Assembly (NCBI GenBank): GCA_018398585.1
Contig: JAGTTD010000003.1
Coordinates: 10,982,637-11,046,636, forward strand
DNA: 64,000 bases
DNA from: Simmondsia chinensis
Taxonomy: Eukaryota > Streptophyta > Magnoliopsida > Caryophyllales > Simmondsiaceae
Direction: 5' to 3'
How positions within the stretch are numbered: the stretch's first letter is position 1; the number at the start of each line of letters is the position of its first letter. A model generated the notes under the pieces. That model had not been told where the DNA came from. It worked only from the letters and a program-made list of their open reading frames with translations, and made no database searches. Positions 23,451 through 36,129 of this stretch are shown here, one piece after another. The position numbers were made by a program, and so were the translations under genes.

Positions 23451-24232
23451 ATTGTGATTTTTGCACTTGAAAAAACTATTTAATTTAAATAAATTACTTT
23501 GTGTATGAAATGTGAATTTTTCAACTTATATATAATCTGTCGGTATATAAATTTTAAAGTTAGTAACTAACTCCTGCCCCTCTTAGAATTTCCAATTCCC
23601 CTAACTCTGTAATTTTAGCCTTTCTCAAATTTAAAACAAAAAAGGCAAATAAAGAGAAAAAAAAAAGTTATGAATATTGTGGGTACACTTCCCATGATCT
23701 CATTCCACTCTCTTTGCCAATTACGATGATAACAGTTACATTTACAATTTTGATAAATAAACAAATCTATATTTAAAGAGAAGTCCCTTCTTCTCTTGAA
23801 TTGCGTGACATTCCAATACACATTTACAATTTGTGGCAAACATTAGCTCCAACATTTCAAAATGCATTTTACTCTCACAATAATTATTTCACCTTTCGGG
23901 TTTCTACATACTTGAGGTTAGTAATTGATCCACGCTCTTTAATTTTTTTAATAGTTCCTTTTTTTTTTTTATAGATTTCAAGGAGACCAAAAAAGCGAAA
24001 GTATATGACTATCTCTTCCACAAAATGGTTTGTACAACAAGTCTGTATGGTAAGTCATCTATTTAGGGAAGCCCTACATTTATAATTTATTATGTATTTG
24101 TATAGTTGTACTTATATATGATTTGTTTCCCTTTGTTATACATATGCACATATATATTTTGTCAGTCTTATAAAAAAAATCATGTATGTTTTGTTCTCTC
24201 TACGTTATAGTCAGTTATATCCTGTTATAAAC
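23451..24232. other. No gene recognised
   Basis: AT-rich DNA between the Harbinger remnant and the TR-GAG array. No domain, TIR or tandem repeat was identified. Confidence 0.4.
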
Positions 24233-24759
24233 CGAGACTTGCCAGCCGTTAAGGTCTCCTTCATAGATGCCGTCATCACCTCTACTGCGAGACGCCTACC
24301 TCGGTATACCGTCAACCGGATCTCCATACATGGCGTCACCCCTACACGCATCAATCCACCTGCCAACCAGTCCTGCCACCTACCACATTCTAGATACTTC
24401 TCCACCCTTCTAGAATATTCTAGAAGATGCCACCTTACCCTTCCCTATATGTGCATAAATAGAGGTTGATTGGTAGTGACAGGTATGCTTGATGATTATA
24501 AGAGTGTGATGCTCTCTCTATCTTCTCCTCTAATGTTTCTCCAATGTCTCCCCTCCTTCTTCTATAACTTCCCCTTTTCCTATCTATATTTGTATCTATC
24601 TCTATCTTATCAATATGTATACAAAGGGATAGCAATCTAGCTATCCCGTTGTTACCGTTATCGGTTTGTGTGCTTGGATTATATGTTTGGATTGTGTGGG
24701 GCTGTGGATTGTGGTTGGATATTGATTGATTTGGACAGGATCTGGGTCGAATCGTATCA
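24233..24759 (+). repeat. LTR 1 of the array
   Basis: Starts TGTTATAAACCGAGACTTGC and ends GGGTCGAATCGTATCA. It is followed by attggaaacagagc, a variant of the ttggtatcagagc primer-binding site. Confidence 0.75.
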
Positions 24760-25226
24760 ATTGGAAACAGAGCATAAATTCCTCAGACCGATCGTCATCA
24801 TCACCGGTTTGGGTATCATTGTCAGCAGCACCGATCATCAACCATTGATTTTTGAATCATCATCATCATCACCGCCGCCACCACCACCACCACCACCCAT
24901 TATCACCTTAAACTCAACTTGTTCATCATCAACAACATACCCAAAACCCAACACCCAAACCCAATCATCACACAAACCCAAAACAAAACCCGATCATCAT
25001 CATCCAAACCCAAAACCGATCATCATCTCCATTGGTTTGAGCATTATCATCATCATCATCGCCGCCGCCAGCACCACCAACATCCAGATCACCTCCAGTC
25101 CTCATTACTGGCACCCGATCGTCACCTCCACCACCGATCATCATCAGTCATCACTTCCCACCATCCCTAATTTACAAAGATCAGCGAGTAGAACTCACCT
25201 AGGGTGACCTCCGCCCACCATCCTCC

Positions 25227-26638
25227 TTAATGCTTACTTTGCGTATGCGTTCGCAAGTGTACTAGTCATTTCAAGTAATAAAGAAATGAGTAGAGTATCG
25301 TCCCACGAGGATTGTTATTGAATGAGTACCAAGATTAATAACTTTGATGCTATTTGAACAACCGAAAGATTGAGATGTTGAAATAAAATAAAATAAACTA
25401 AAAATAAACAAATATGTTAACTAATTTTATGAAGTTTTTATGATTTAATAATATCCAAGGCATCCGATTTCACCCAGTTGCATCAATGCACCTTTCTATT
25501 CTCGTTATTCAAGTTGTTATTACGTGTTGATGGTTGAAACCCTAATTTACTAAATATTCTCTCTCCGGTAACATTTAGCATGCTCTTTTACATATTAACC
25601 CATCACTCTTGTGCATGAATTTACATAAGAAAAGAGTTTTTAAAGCTCTATGATTTTCATTTAAAAACCATACAAATCGCGTTAATATCACACGAACATT
25701 CGCTCAATTTGTGGTGCTTATCACCTTAGCACTCATCATGAATCCCCTCTCGAACTCATTATCAATCACTATAGGCCTTAAATGGTGATCAAGCATTTAA
25801 AACGCATGAAAAACAATGATAAACACTTGAACAACGCAATGACAAAACAATGAATACGTTGAATTATAAATAAGTGTATATTACAACTTAGGCTACATCG
25901 TAGCCTTGGACTAACAAAATTAGTTCATGATAAACTTAATATAAAGCATAACTAACACAAAATTCATGAACTTAGAATAAAAAAAGGCTAAAAAGGACTT
26001 AAAAATACAAAATTACAAACCAAACTTTCTTCCTTCTTCTTCTTCTTCCTTCACCCATTTTTCTACTTACTTTTCCTACACTTTGTATGTGTTTTTGTTT
26101 GAATGAAGGATGATTCAACACGCCCCACACACCCACTGTTTATAGTGTTTGAAATGGGATAAAAAAAATGAAAAAAATACATCAAACGTGCTTCTCATTT
26201 GATGCATTTTGCGGTTGCTCTTCAAGTTGCCAAGTTCTTCATTTTTTATCCTTTTTTCTACTTTTCCACCGCCCAAAACTGCAAAATAAGATCAATTTGA
26301 TGTAGTTGATGTAATATACAATGCATTTGAGTTAAAAAATTTGAAATAAATTGCCACCCATTGCAACTTGGAAAGCTAGTGTTATTCATTGTATAAACCG
26401 TGATATTTGGGGTGATTTTGCTATTTTATTGCTTTAATTTGATCTATCTTGCATTTACTTGTTGAAGTTAATAATAAAACCAAGCAAGATTTAGCATAAA
26501 ATGGGTGTTTTTACAAGAAAATAGCAAAATAGTTCAAAACGAGCAAAATCGAGCAAAAGTGATAGAAGTTTGATGCAAAAATGGTTAAAAACAAATGAAA
26601 ATGATATAAATAATTATATACTAAATTAGACTTACCAC
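25227..26638. mobile_element. 1.4-kb insertion in the first interior, type uncertain
   Basis: Absent from the other two interiors at the same point (between accatcctcc and the (t)ccccaatagcta stretch). CCTCC occurs on both sides (25222-25226 and 26639-26643), consistent with a 5-bp duplication. The left part holds agtagagtatcgtcccacgagg and ttcaagtaataaagaaatga, words common in plant LTR retrotransposon repeats, so a solo LTR in minus orientation is plausible, but clear TG..CA termini at the duplication were not found. Confidence 0.45.
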
Positions 26639-26679
26639 CCTCCCCAATAGCTAATAGACCATCAACACTAGTCATCCAC

Positions 26680-27750
26680 TTGCTATCACCTTCATCAAAC
26701 ACAATCAGCTCACCCACACCCCAAACCGCACATAAGGTGTTTGATAAAATGCCTGAACCATTTACCCAATTCTTACTACCAACCATCACTATCATGGCTA
26801 AAGGGAACCCGTTCACAGAGCTCATAAAGCTTCGCCAAACGGGAAGGGTTGGCGAGTACACCAGCCAGTGTGAGTCCTTGGTGAGTGAGTGTGGGCCGAT
26901 CGAAGAAGAAAAGGTTGAGTTCATGGTAGGCGATTTGTGGAAGGATATTGCTAAAGCTATCCTCTTGTATAGGCCACAAACCCTTCATGACGCCAAGTTA
27001 TTGGCTAGACATTAGAGATGACGGCCACAAAGGGGTCCCTGAGTAAGGCGCTAATACCGCCCACGCCAAAGCCTGCAAAGGAAGATCCCACCAACCTTGT
27101 ATCCCAGCAGCTACTACTGCCAACATCAGATTTGCCTCAGAGTTAGTTAAGCGTGGCGCCTGTTACCCTTACCGAAAATGAGGCTCCACCTTCAAAGCCA
27201 ACCTTAGACCCGGAAGTAGACGCCATCCAGGATGCCGCCACTGTCTCACTTATTGGCGACTCCGAGAACGCCACCATCTCCATGGTAGCTCCACCCCCCG
27301 CCATCTCTACTCCAGACTTAGCCTCGCCCTTCCTGCTCTCAACATTTACTGACCCGCCAACCAGGATGGGTCCTCTAGAGCTTCAGCCATCATTCTATGT
27401 GTTTGAGGATTCTCTCCCAGCGACCGCCAAGCCACCGCCATCTCGCCATAACACCAAACATCCAGTATCTTTTAAAAATGGTCCCTCGCCACCTCTAGAA
27501 GGATGGTTCATGGCCCATGACCTGTTTGAGTTCCTAACGCTAGTATTCGACCCGGGAGGATCATCTACTTTTCAGAGCCAGCTCGTTGTCTATAACCCTT
27601 GGGGGCAAGGGCCTTTGGAGGGGAAAGTGATGATACGAGCCCAAGTGGGATTTGGCACAAAGAAGGACGCCATCCCTCTAAGTCTCCCCCGCCTAAGAGG
27701 CTACCTTGCTTCTGATCATAGAGGACAAGGATCTTTCAAGGGGGCGGTAT
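26680..27750 (+). pseudogene. gag-like gene, interior 1
   Basis: MAKGNPFTELIKLRQTGRVG..YTSQCESLVSE..LLYRPQTLHDAKLLAR matches the retrotransposon gag domain typical of Ty3-type and derived non-autonomous elements (FxxLxxLxQ-GSVxEY...L). Gag would form the virus-like particle. The frame stops at 27013; a Pro/Ser/Thr-rich region (27153-27770) continues in another frame down to the polypurine tract and LTR 2. No CCHC knuckle is recognised. It depends on an autonomous partner and is probably dead. Confidence 0.65.
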
Positions 27751-28287
27751 TGTTACAGACCGAGACTTGCTAGCCAACAAGGTCTCCTTCACAGATGCCG
27801 CCATCACCTTTACCGCTAGACGCCTACCCCAGTATACCGCTAACCGGATCTCCATACACGGCGTCACTCCTACACGCATCAATCCACCTGCCAACCAGTC
27901 CTGCCACCTACCGCATTCTAGATACTTCTCCACCCTTCTAAAATATTCCAAAAGATGCCACCTCACCCTTCCTCATATGTGTATAAATAGAGGTAGATTG
28001 GTAGTGATAGGTATGCTTGATGATTATAAGAGTGTGATGCTCTCTCTATCTTCTCCCCTAGTGTTTCTCTAATGTCTCCCCCCGTTCTTCTATAACTTCC
28101 CCTTTTCCTATCTATATTTGTATCTATCTCTATCTTATCAATATGTATACATAGGGATAGCAATCTCGCTATCCTGTAGTTACCCTTATTGGTTTGTGTG
28201 CTAGGATTATATGTTTGGATTGTGTACGGATGTGGATTGTGGTTGGATATTGATTGATTTGGATAGGATCTGGGTTGGATCGTATCA
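27751..28287 (+). repeat. LTR 2 of the array
   Basis: TGTTACAGACCGAGACTTGC to GGATCGTATCA, followed by the only intact primer-binding site in the array, TGGTATCAGAGC at 28290-28301. Confidence 0.8.
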
Positions 28288-28789
28288 ATTGGTATCAGAG
28301 CATTCGTTCCTCGGACCGATCGTCATCATCACCGGTTTGGGTATCATTGTTAGCAGCACCGATCATCAACCATTGATTTTTAAATCATCATAGTCATCAT
28401 CATCATCACCACCCATTATCACCCTGAACTCAACTTGTTCATCATCAATAGCATATCGAAAACCGAAAATCCAACACCCAAACCCGATCATCATACAAAC
28501 CCAAAACAAAACTTGATCATCATCATCCAAACCCAAAACCGATCATCATCTCCATTGGTTTGAGCATTATCATCATCATCATTGCCGCCGCTGGCACCAC
28601 CAACATCCAGATCACCTCCAGTTCTCATCGCTGGCACCCGATCGTCACCTCCACCACCGCTCATCATTAGTCATCACTTCCTTGCATCCCTAATTTATAA
28701 AGATCAGTGAGTAGAACTCACCTAGGGTGACCTCCGCCCACCATCCTCCTCCCCGATAGCTAATATACCATCAACACTAGTCATGCACC

Positions 28790-29823
28790 TGTTATCACCT
28801 TCATCAAACATAATCAGCTCAACCACACCCCAAACCGCACATAAGGTGTTTGATAAAATACCTTAACCATTTACCCAATTCTTACTGCCAACCATCACTG
28901 CCATGGCGGAAGGGAACCCGTTCACAGAGCTCATAAAGCTTCGCCAAATGAGAAGTGTTGGTGAGTACACCAGCCGGTGTGAGTCCTTGGTGAGCGAGTG
29001 TGGGCTGATCGAAGTAGAAAAGGTCGTGCTCACGGTAGGCGATTTGCGGAAGGATATTGCTGAAGGTGTCCTCTTGTATAGGCCACAAACCCTTCATGAC
29101 ACCAAGTTATTGGCCAGATACTAGAGATGATGGCCACAAAGGGTCCCTAAGTAAGGCGCTAATACTGCCCACGCCAAATCCTGCAAAGGAAGATCCCACC
29201 AACCTTGTATCCCAGCAGTCAGTACCGCTAAAATCGGATTTGCCTCAGAGTCAGGTAAGCGTGGCGCCTGCTACCCTTACCGAAGATGATGCTCCAGACT
29301 TAGACACCATCCCAGATACCGCCACTTTCTCACTGATTGATGACTCCGAGAATGCCACCATCTCAATGGTAGCTCCACCCCCCACCATCTCTACTCCAGA
29401 CTCAGCCTCACCCTTCCTGCTCTCAGCATTTATTGACCCGCCAATCGGGACGGGTCCTCCAGAGCTTTAGCCGTCATTCTATATGTTTGAGAATGCTCTC
29501 CCAGCCACCACCATCTCGCCATACCGCCAAACATCCAGTATCTTTCAAAGATGGTCCCTCGCCACCTCTAGAAGGATGGTTTGTGGCCCATGACCTGTTT
29601 GAGTTCCAAAGGCTAGTATTTGATCGGGAGGATCATCTACCTTTCAGAGCCAGCTTGTTGTCCATGACCCTTGGGGGCAAGGGTCTTTGGAGGGGAGTGT
29701 GTTGATACAAGCCCAAGCGGGATTTGGCACACAAAAAGACGCCATCCCTCTAAGTCCTCACCACCCAAGAGGCTACCTTGCTTCTGATCCTTAAGGACAA
29801 GGATCTTTTCAAGGGGGCTGTAT
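28790..29823 (+). pseudogene. gag-like gene, interior 2
   Basis: Same domain as at 26680 (AEGNPFTELIKLRQMRSVGE, then LLYRPQTLHDTKLLAR). It stops at about 29122, and the Pro-rich tail is split between frames. A stop also precedes the domain (..KIP-stop-PFTQ at about 28864). Confidence 0.65.
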
Positions 29824-30126
29824 TGTTACAGACCGAGACTTGCCAGCCACCAAGGTCTCCTTCACAGATGCCGCCATCACCTCTACCACCAGACGCCTAC
29901 CCTAGTATACTGCCAACCGGATCTCCATACATGGCGTCACCCCTACACGCATCAATCCACCTGCCAACCAGTCCTGGCACCTACTACATTCTAGATACTT
30001 CTCCACCCTTCTAGAATATTCCAGAAGATGCCACCTCACCCTTCCCTATATGCGTATAAATAGAGATAGAATGGTAGTGATAGGTATGCTTGATGATTAT
30101 AAGAGTTTGATGCTCTCTCTATCTTC

Positions 30127-30162
<36 letters not shown>

Positions 30163-30365
30163 TTCTTCTATAACTTCCCCTTTTTCAATCTATATTTGTA
30201 TCTATCTCTATCTTATCAATATGCATACAAAGGGATAGCATTCTAGCTATCCCGTAGTTACCCATATCGGTTTGTGTTCTTACATTATATGTTTGGATTG
30301 TGTGGGGCTGTGGATTGTGGTTGGATATTGATTGATTTGGATGGTATCTAGGATAGATCGTATCA
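29824..30365 (+). repeat. LTR 3 of the array, with a 35-base C run
   Basis: TGTTACAGACC to GATCGTATCA. Positions 30128-30162 are an uninterrupted run of 35 C where the other LTRs read ctcctctaatgtttctccaa and similar. The primer-binding site after it is ttggaaacagaac. Confidence 0.75.
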
Positions 30366-30889
30366 ATTGGAAACAGAACATTCGTTCTTCGGACCGATTG
30401 TCATCATCACCGGTTTGGGTATCATTGTCAGCAGCACCGATCATCAACCATTGATTTTTGAATCATCATCATCATCACCACCCATTTTCACCCTAAACTG
30501 AACTTGTTCATCATCAACAGCATACCCAAAACCTAATCATCATCAACAGCATACCCAAAACCTAACACCCAAACCCGATCATCACACAAACCCAAAACAA
30601 AACCCGATCATCATCATCCAAACCCAAAACCGATCATCATCTCCATTGGTTTGAGCATTATCATCATCATCATCGCCGCCGCCGGCACCACCAACATCCA
30701 AATCACCTCCAGTCCTCATCGCTTGCATCCGATCATCACCTCCACCACCGCTCATCATCAGTCATCACTTCTCACCATTCCTAATTTGCAAAGATCAGTG
30801 AGTAGAACTCACTTAGGGTGACCTCTGCCCACCATCCTCCCCCCCAATAGCTAATAGACCATCAACACTGGTCATCCACCTGTTATCAC

Positions 30890-31972
30890 CTTTGCCAAAC
30901 ACAATTAGCTCACCCACACCCCAAACCACACATAAGGTGTTTGATAAAATGCCTTAACCATTTATCCAATTCTTACCGCCAACCATCACTGCCATGGTTG
31001 AAGGGAACCCGTTCACAGAGCTCATAAAGCTTCCCCAAATGGGAAGTGTTGGCGAGTACACCAGCCGGTGTGAGTCCTTGGTGAGCGAGTGTGGGTTGAT
31101 CAAAGAAGAAAAGGTTGAGCTCTTGGTAGGCGATTTGCGGAAGGATGTTGCTGAAGGTGTCCTCTTATATAGGCCACAAGCCCTTCATGATGCCAAGTTA
31201 TTGGCCAGACTGGAGGAGAGCAATTACGCCTATCTAGAGATGACAGCCACAAAGGGGTCCCTTAGTAAGGCGCTAATACCTTGCACGCCAAAGCTTGCAA
31301 AGGAAGATCCCACCAACCTTGTACCCTAGCAACCACTACCACCAACATCAGATTCGCCTAAGAGTAAGTTAAGCCTGGCGCCTACTACCCTTACAGAAGA
31401 TGACGCTCCCCCTTCATGGCCAACCCTTGACCCGGACTTAGACGCCGTCCCAGATACCGCCACTGTCTCACTTATTGGTGTCTCCGAGAACGCCGCCATC
31501 TCCATGGTGGCTCCACCCCCTGCCATCTCTACTCCAGACTCAACCTCGCCGTTCTTGCTCTCAGCATTTACTGATCTGCCAACCGGGATGGGTCCTCCAG
31601 AGCTTCAGCCACCATTCTCTATGTTTGAGGATGCTCTCCCAGCCACCGCCATCTCGCCATACCGCCAAACATCCAGTATCTTTCAAAGATGGTCCCTCGC
31701 CACCTCTAGAAGGATGGTTCGTGGCCCATGACCAGTTTGAGTTCCAAAGGCTAGTATTCGACCCGGGAGGATCATCTACCTTTCAGAGCCAGCTCGTTGT
31801 CCATAACCCTTGGGGCCAAGGGTCTTTAGAGGGGAGTGTGATGATACGAGCCCAAGTGGGATTTGGCACACAGAAGGATGCCATCCCTCTAAGTCCCCAC
31901 CGCCCAAGAGACTACCTTACTTTTGATCCTCAAGGACAAGAATCTTTTCAAGGGGGCGATATTGTTACAGAC
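30890..31972 (+). pseudogene. gag-like gene, interior 3 (longest frame)
   Basis: The gag domain (VEGNPFTELIKLPQMGSVGE, then LLYRPQALHDAKLLARLEES) stays open to 31327, 111 codons from 30994, further than in the other two interiors, where a stop follows LLAR. Downstream the Pro-rich region is again in other frames (31475-31975). The SNYAYLEM extension shows what the stop-containing copies have lost or changed. Confidence 0.65.
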
Positions 31973-32495
31973 TGAGACTTGCCAGCCGCCAAGGTCTCCT
32001 TCACAGATGCCGCCATCACCTCTGCCGCCAGACCCCTACGCTAGTATACTGCCAACCGGATCTCCATACATGGCATCACCCCTACACGCATCAATCCACC
32101 TGCCAACCAGTCCTGCCACTACCACATTCTAGATACTTCTCCACCCTTCTAGAATATTCTAGAAGATGACACCTCACCGTTTCCCGTATGTGTATAAATA
32201 GAGGTAGATTGGTAGTGATTGGTATGCTTGATGATTATAAGAGTGTGATGCTCTCGCTATCTTCTCCCCTAATGTTTCTCTAATGTCTCCCCCCTTCTTC
32301 TATATCTCCCCCTTTCCTATTTATACTTGTATCTATCTCTATCTTATCAATATGTATCCAAAGGGATAGCAACCTAGCTATCCCGTAGTTACCCTTATAG
32401 GATTGTGTGCTTGGATTATATGTTTGGATTGTGTGGGCTGTGGATTGTGGTTGGATATTGATTGATTTGGGTAGGATCCGGGTCGGATCGTATCA
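31973..32495 (+). repeat. LTR 4 of the array
   Basis: TGTTACAGACTGAGACTTGC to GGGTCGGATCGTATCA. The sequence after it is not element interior, so the array ends here. Confidence 0.75.
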
Positions 32496-34084
32496 TATGT
32501 TATAACTATTTGGGTGATATTTAATTTGATTGCAATTGCTTTTAGAAGTGGTAATATTGGTCCACATATTCTATTTTATTTGGAGGCACTAGGTTTTTTG
32601 TTGTTGTTGTACATGCTATTTTATTTACTTAAACAAATTCAAATTATGACAAAAGATAATTCAAATATTATTTTCCTTAAGCAAGAACTTATCAACTAGG
32701 ATAAAATAATCAAATATTATTTGTGAATCCTGTAATTTACCACTTTCAACAACTAGTCTAAAAAAAATTATAAAAAAAAAAAAAAAACACTAAAACTACC
32801 TTCTACTAAAGAGGACCTGGGATTTCTTTGACAACCACCCTCACTGTTTTCCCATAATCTCTCTTGACAAATGAGTGTATTAATTGCTAGATTACTTATA
32901 GTTATTATTTGAAGTTTGAGTGACCCTCCTTCCTTCGCGCTCTCTTTTTTTCCATAATCTCTCTCTCTTCATGAATGGCAAATGAGGGTATTACTTTTTT
33001 GGTTACTCAAAGTTGAATGTTTGTAATTTAATTACACACAAGTGCATGTAATTTTATTCCAAGTGATGTCGTTGTTGATCATTTTTCCCAAGGACATTGT
33101 TGAAGAGGCACCCGGAATCATCCCTCCACGATAATTCCATACACACTTTTGAAACTTCAAGGTTTCTCAAACTTTATATCGTTTAATTTACTTATTGTGA
33201 TTTTCTACTTTTTTGTTAATGTGATTTTCTATATAATTCTATATTTAATGAATCATATAATATCATAACTAATAAAAATTATAAAACATTTTAGGGAAAA
33301 AAATTTCCTTAATGTTTGACTAAGAAAAATAAAAAATAAAAACTAATTCCCCGCTTTCTTTTTTTTTTTTTAATGGTTAACTGCCCGCCCCCACTCCCCA
33401 GTTTTTTCCTTAGTTGTCCACATATTCTTAGTGTTTAATTAAAAGTGGTAATAATTTAAACCACTTTTCTCCTTTTTGTTATAGAGGCTGAAACTTACTG
33501 TTTCTTGAGGTTATGAGAGCAATACAATGCAAGTCTACTAATGTAGCTTCTAAACCTACTATTAAACTTTAGTTGCAAGTACGCATGATTCAGGGGTGAG
33601 TCTATGGAGTTTTGATCATTGTCGCCAATGAGCCTTTTCATCATCAAGTTGTCGAAGAAGATGGAATAAGCTTTTTGGTATGGTACATTGCACTACTTGG
33701 ACGTGATAAGTATTCTATACTTATATTGTTTAGTTCATTTCTTCTAATTTTTTGTTCATGATAGATTTATCACAATAGATTTATCATAAATCACATAAGA
33801 ACGAATTTTAGTGTTTTACTCTAATTCACATCTACTAAAATATATACAAGTAGTCATGTTGTTACTGTCAGTTTTTTATTCTTTGTAATGTATTTTAGTT
33901 GTCAACCATTAGGCACCCTTTTATATCTATATGTACACTATATGCTTATCCTACATATTGATTGCAAATGTCCTCTTATATGCTTCCAATCTTCAATATT
34001 TAGGGGAACTATATAACACTAAAGGAAAAATTCAATATTATTATAATATTTTCAAATTTCCTTAAGGCTGATAAAAGAAGAGTA
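32496..34084. other. No gene recognised
   Basis: AT-rich DNA with short A and T runs. No protein domain, TIR or LTR was identified by eye. Confidence 0.4.
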
Positions 34085-35190
34085 TAAATTATCAATATGT
34101 GTCTTCTTTCTGATCCTTCCTCGCTATCGCCGCGCTGGGTTCATCTGAACCAGCTTCAAGGGAGGAACTTCTGGACGATTTGGGAACGCGTCCGGCTTCG
34201 TGGTGCTGGCGTAAGATTCTATCAGTCCGTCGCCTCTGCTTTGGTGCGATCTTTCACGTCATCGGGGATGGCCTTGACAATGCCTTATGGACTAATTATA
34301 CAATAGGCCATCTTTCGGAGCGCTTCCCTACTTGACTGCTCACCTCTTATGGGCTTCTGCGGGATTCTCGGGTCTCAGCCATTATTGAGGGTGATCAGTG
34401 GAGATTTTCACAGGGTTGTTCAGAGCTCCAATCCATCTGGGACATGATTGGTTTCAGCCCTCGGGCTGGTGTGGCGGATTCCATCCGGTGGTTGGGTGAC
34501 CTCTCGGGGAAATTCACCACCAAGTCCGCTTGGGAGATGTTTCGGAGTAGGAGAGAGGAGGACACTATTCATCACCTTTCGAGGCACTGCTTCGTTCTAC
34601 AGCTCGCTTCTCGAAAGCGGCTTTGGACTCGGGATCAGCTTTTGTGCTATGGAGCATCAGGAGTTCAGAGTGTTTGTGTTATCTGTGGATTTGCTGATAA
34701 GAATCATGAGCACCTTTTCTTCGCTTGTGCCTTTTCTGCCTCGGCTTGGAGCTCCACCATTTTGAGTACATCTCTTGCTTGGCCCACTCTTCCTTGGGAC
34801 TATCTCGTTACTTGGGCTGCTCAGCACCTCAAGGGGCGAGAGATTGGCAGTATCATAGCTCGACTATGCCTCTCAGCGACCACTACGAGCGCAACCTTAG
34901 GATGCAGCTTTATCAGTCCAGCTCAGTTATGGCCGTGCAAGAGGAGATTACGGGTTTAGTCAAAAGTCGCTTACTTGCTGCTCCTTCATTTAGAGGAGCT
35001 CACCGCCATTCGTCCTTGCTTCGGCAATGAGGCTTTGAGTGTTAGTTCTTCTTTGTTTCCTTAGTTATTTTTTGGTTGCTTCTTGTATGGAACTTGTCTG
35101 AACTATGTTTTGGCGTTGTTTCATCTTTGTAGGCTTTGGCTGTGTCCCCCCTATAGCTGCACTATTTTTCTTTCTTCTATGAAAAAGAAG
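34085..35190 (+). pseudogene. LINE (L1-type) 3' fragment with zf-RVT domain
   Basis: After frameshifts the reading gives a stretch before the zinc domain (34300-34440), then WLGDLSGKFTTKSAWEMFRS (about 34492) and the reverse-transcriptase zinc-binding domain: KRLWTRDQLLCYG, VCVICGFADKNHEHLFFACAFSA with paired Cys and His. This domain follows RT in plant L1-like ORF2. RT itself is missing, so the copy is 5'-truncated as usual for LINEs. The 3' end near 35190 is A/G-rich (tgaaaaagaagttaaa); no clear target duplication was found. Confidence 0.7.
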
Positions 35191-35780
35191 TTAAAGGTGC
35201 CTAAGAAATTCAAACAATAAAAAAAAAAATATTTTAATAATAAATTTTGTAAATACTTTTAAGTTCATTAAAATAAAACATAATATATTTAAGATAGTGA
35301 TCTTTTTTTTTTTACATTGGTAATGCCATGGGACTGGAGGAGAGATGCTGGAATCGACCCGTGTCCCAAGGTTGGACAACTATAATCCCAACCATTGAAC
35401 AAAGTGAGGATCGGCAAGTGGGGAGAAGTGGTCATAATTATACATTTCTCTTAGGTAAAAAACATTTAAGGCGGTTTTATCTCAAGGTAAGTGAAACAAG
35501 TGAGCATAATTTTCATTTTTTTCTAGGTTAAAAATACATTACAAATCCTAGATACACCTAATATATTGAATCACAGTAAGTACTATTTTATTCACTCTTC
35601 TTAGGCCTTAGTATTTGAAAAATGATAATAAAAAAAAATTTATCAATGTACAAAAATATTAATGGGCTTTAAAATATTAAAAGCGGTTAGCTTTTACATG
35701 TATTTAATTTTCAAGAAAGATTTTATTGTAAAATATTAGTATCATATAAACTGAGGATATTTTTTCGTGGTTGAGTTGAT
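35191..35780. other. No gene recognised
   Basis: AT-rich DNA following the LINE fragment, with no recognisable domain or repeat. Confidence 0.35.
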
Positions 35781-35781
35781 T

Positions 35782-35843
35782 GCAACTGTAAGAAATTGCA
35801 AAAATTATCTTTGCAACTGTAAGAAATTGCAAAAATTATCTTT
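35782..35843. repeat. Perfect 31-bp tandem duplication
   Basis: The unit starting gcaactgtaagaaattgcaa and ending attatcttt occurs twice without mismatch (35782-35812 and 35813-35843). Confidence 0.9.
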
Positions 35844-35984
35844 GGATGATAAAAAAAAAATCTTAAACTATATAATTTTATTACCAATATATTTTAGGAC
35901 TATTAAATTTAAATTTTTTACTTTAACCTTGAATATTTCATTTTCAAAACACAAAAATTCCAGGCCGGATACTATAATTCTTAG

Positions 35985-36085
35985 ATACAGCCTCCCTTTA
36001 GGGTAGCACCTTGAAGAGGTAAGGCTGCATGCATCTCCCCGAATCCTGCGTTGGCCGGAGCTCTTGAGCACTGGGTTTTGTTCTT
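35985..36085 (+). repeat. Angio-type SINE 3' fragment
   Basis: Contains cagcctccctttagggtag, ggtaaggctgcatgcatc, ccggagctcttgagcactgg and gttcttgg. These follow the order of the Angio-SINE body (ggtaaggctgcgtac, gggagcccttgaggcactgg) and look closer to the classical Au form (ggtaaggctgc) than the 5S-headed copies. No 5S head is present. Confidence 0.55.
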
Positions 36086-36129
36086 GGTGTTGTATTCCAT
36101 CATTAGCTAATTATCAAAATCATTGACTG

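Larger units (their letters stand above)
24233..32495 (+). mobile_element. Tandem TR-GAG/LARD retrotransposon array (four LTRs, three interiors)
   Basis: LTRs lie at 24233-24759, 27751-28287, 29824-30365 and 31973-32495, all in plus orientation, TGTTA..TATCA, each with tataaatag or cataaatag promoter words. Each interior begins with a tRNA-Met type primer-binding site or a variant and ends with a polypurine tract (caagggggc) just before the next LTR. Interiors are about 1.54-1.61 kb once the 1.41-kb insertion at 25227-26638 is removed. They encode a gag-like domain and a Pro-rich tail but no protease, RT, RNase H or integrase. Flanks TATCC and TATGT match in only three of five bases. Such an array is best explained by unequal LTR recombination. 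Confidence 0.8.

Noticed and set aside
24668..25207. Long open frame as a His/Pro/Ser-rich protein
   Set aside because: It is the low-complexity atc/acc leader of the retrotransposon interior just after the primer-binding site; the other two units have it broken by stops and length changes.
34097..34306. Separate small gene ahead of the zf-RVT frame
   Set aside because: It is the same LINE in another frame; the LINE reading continues after a shift.
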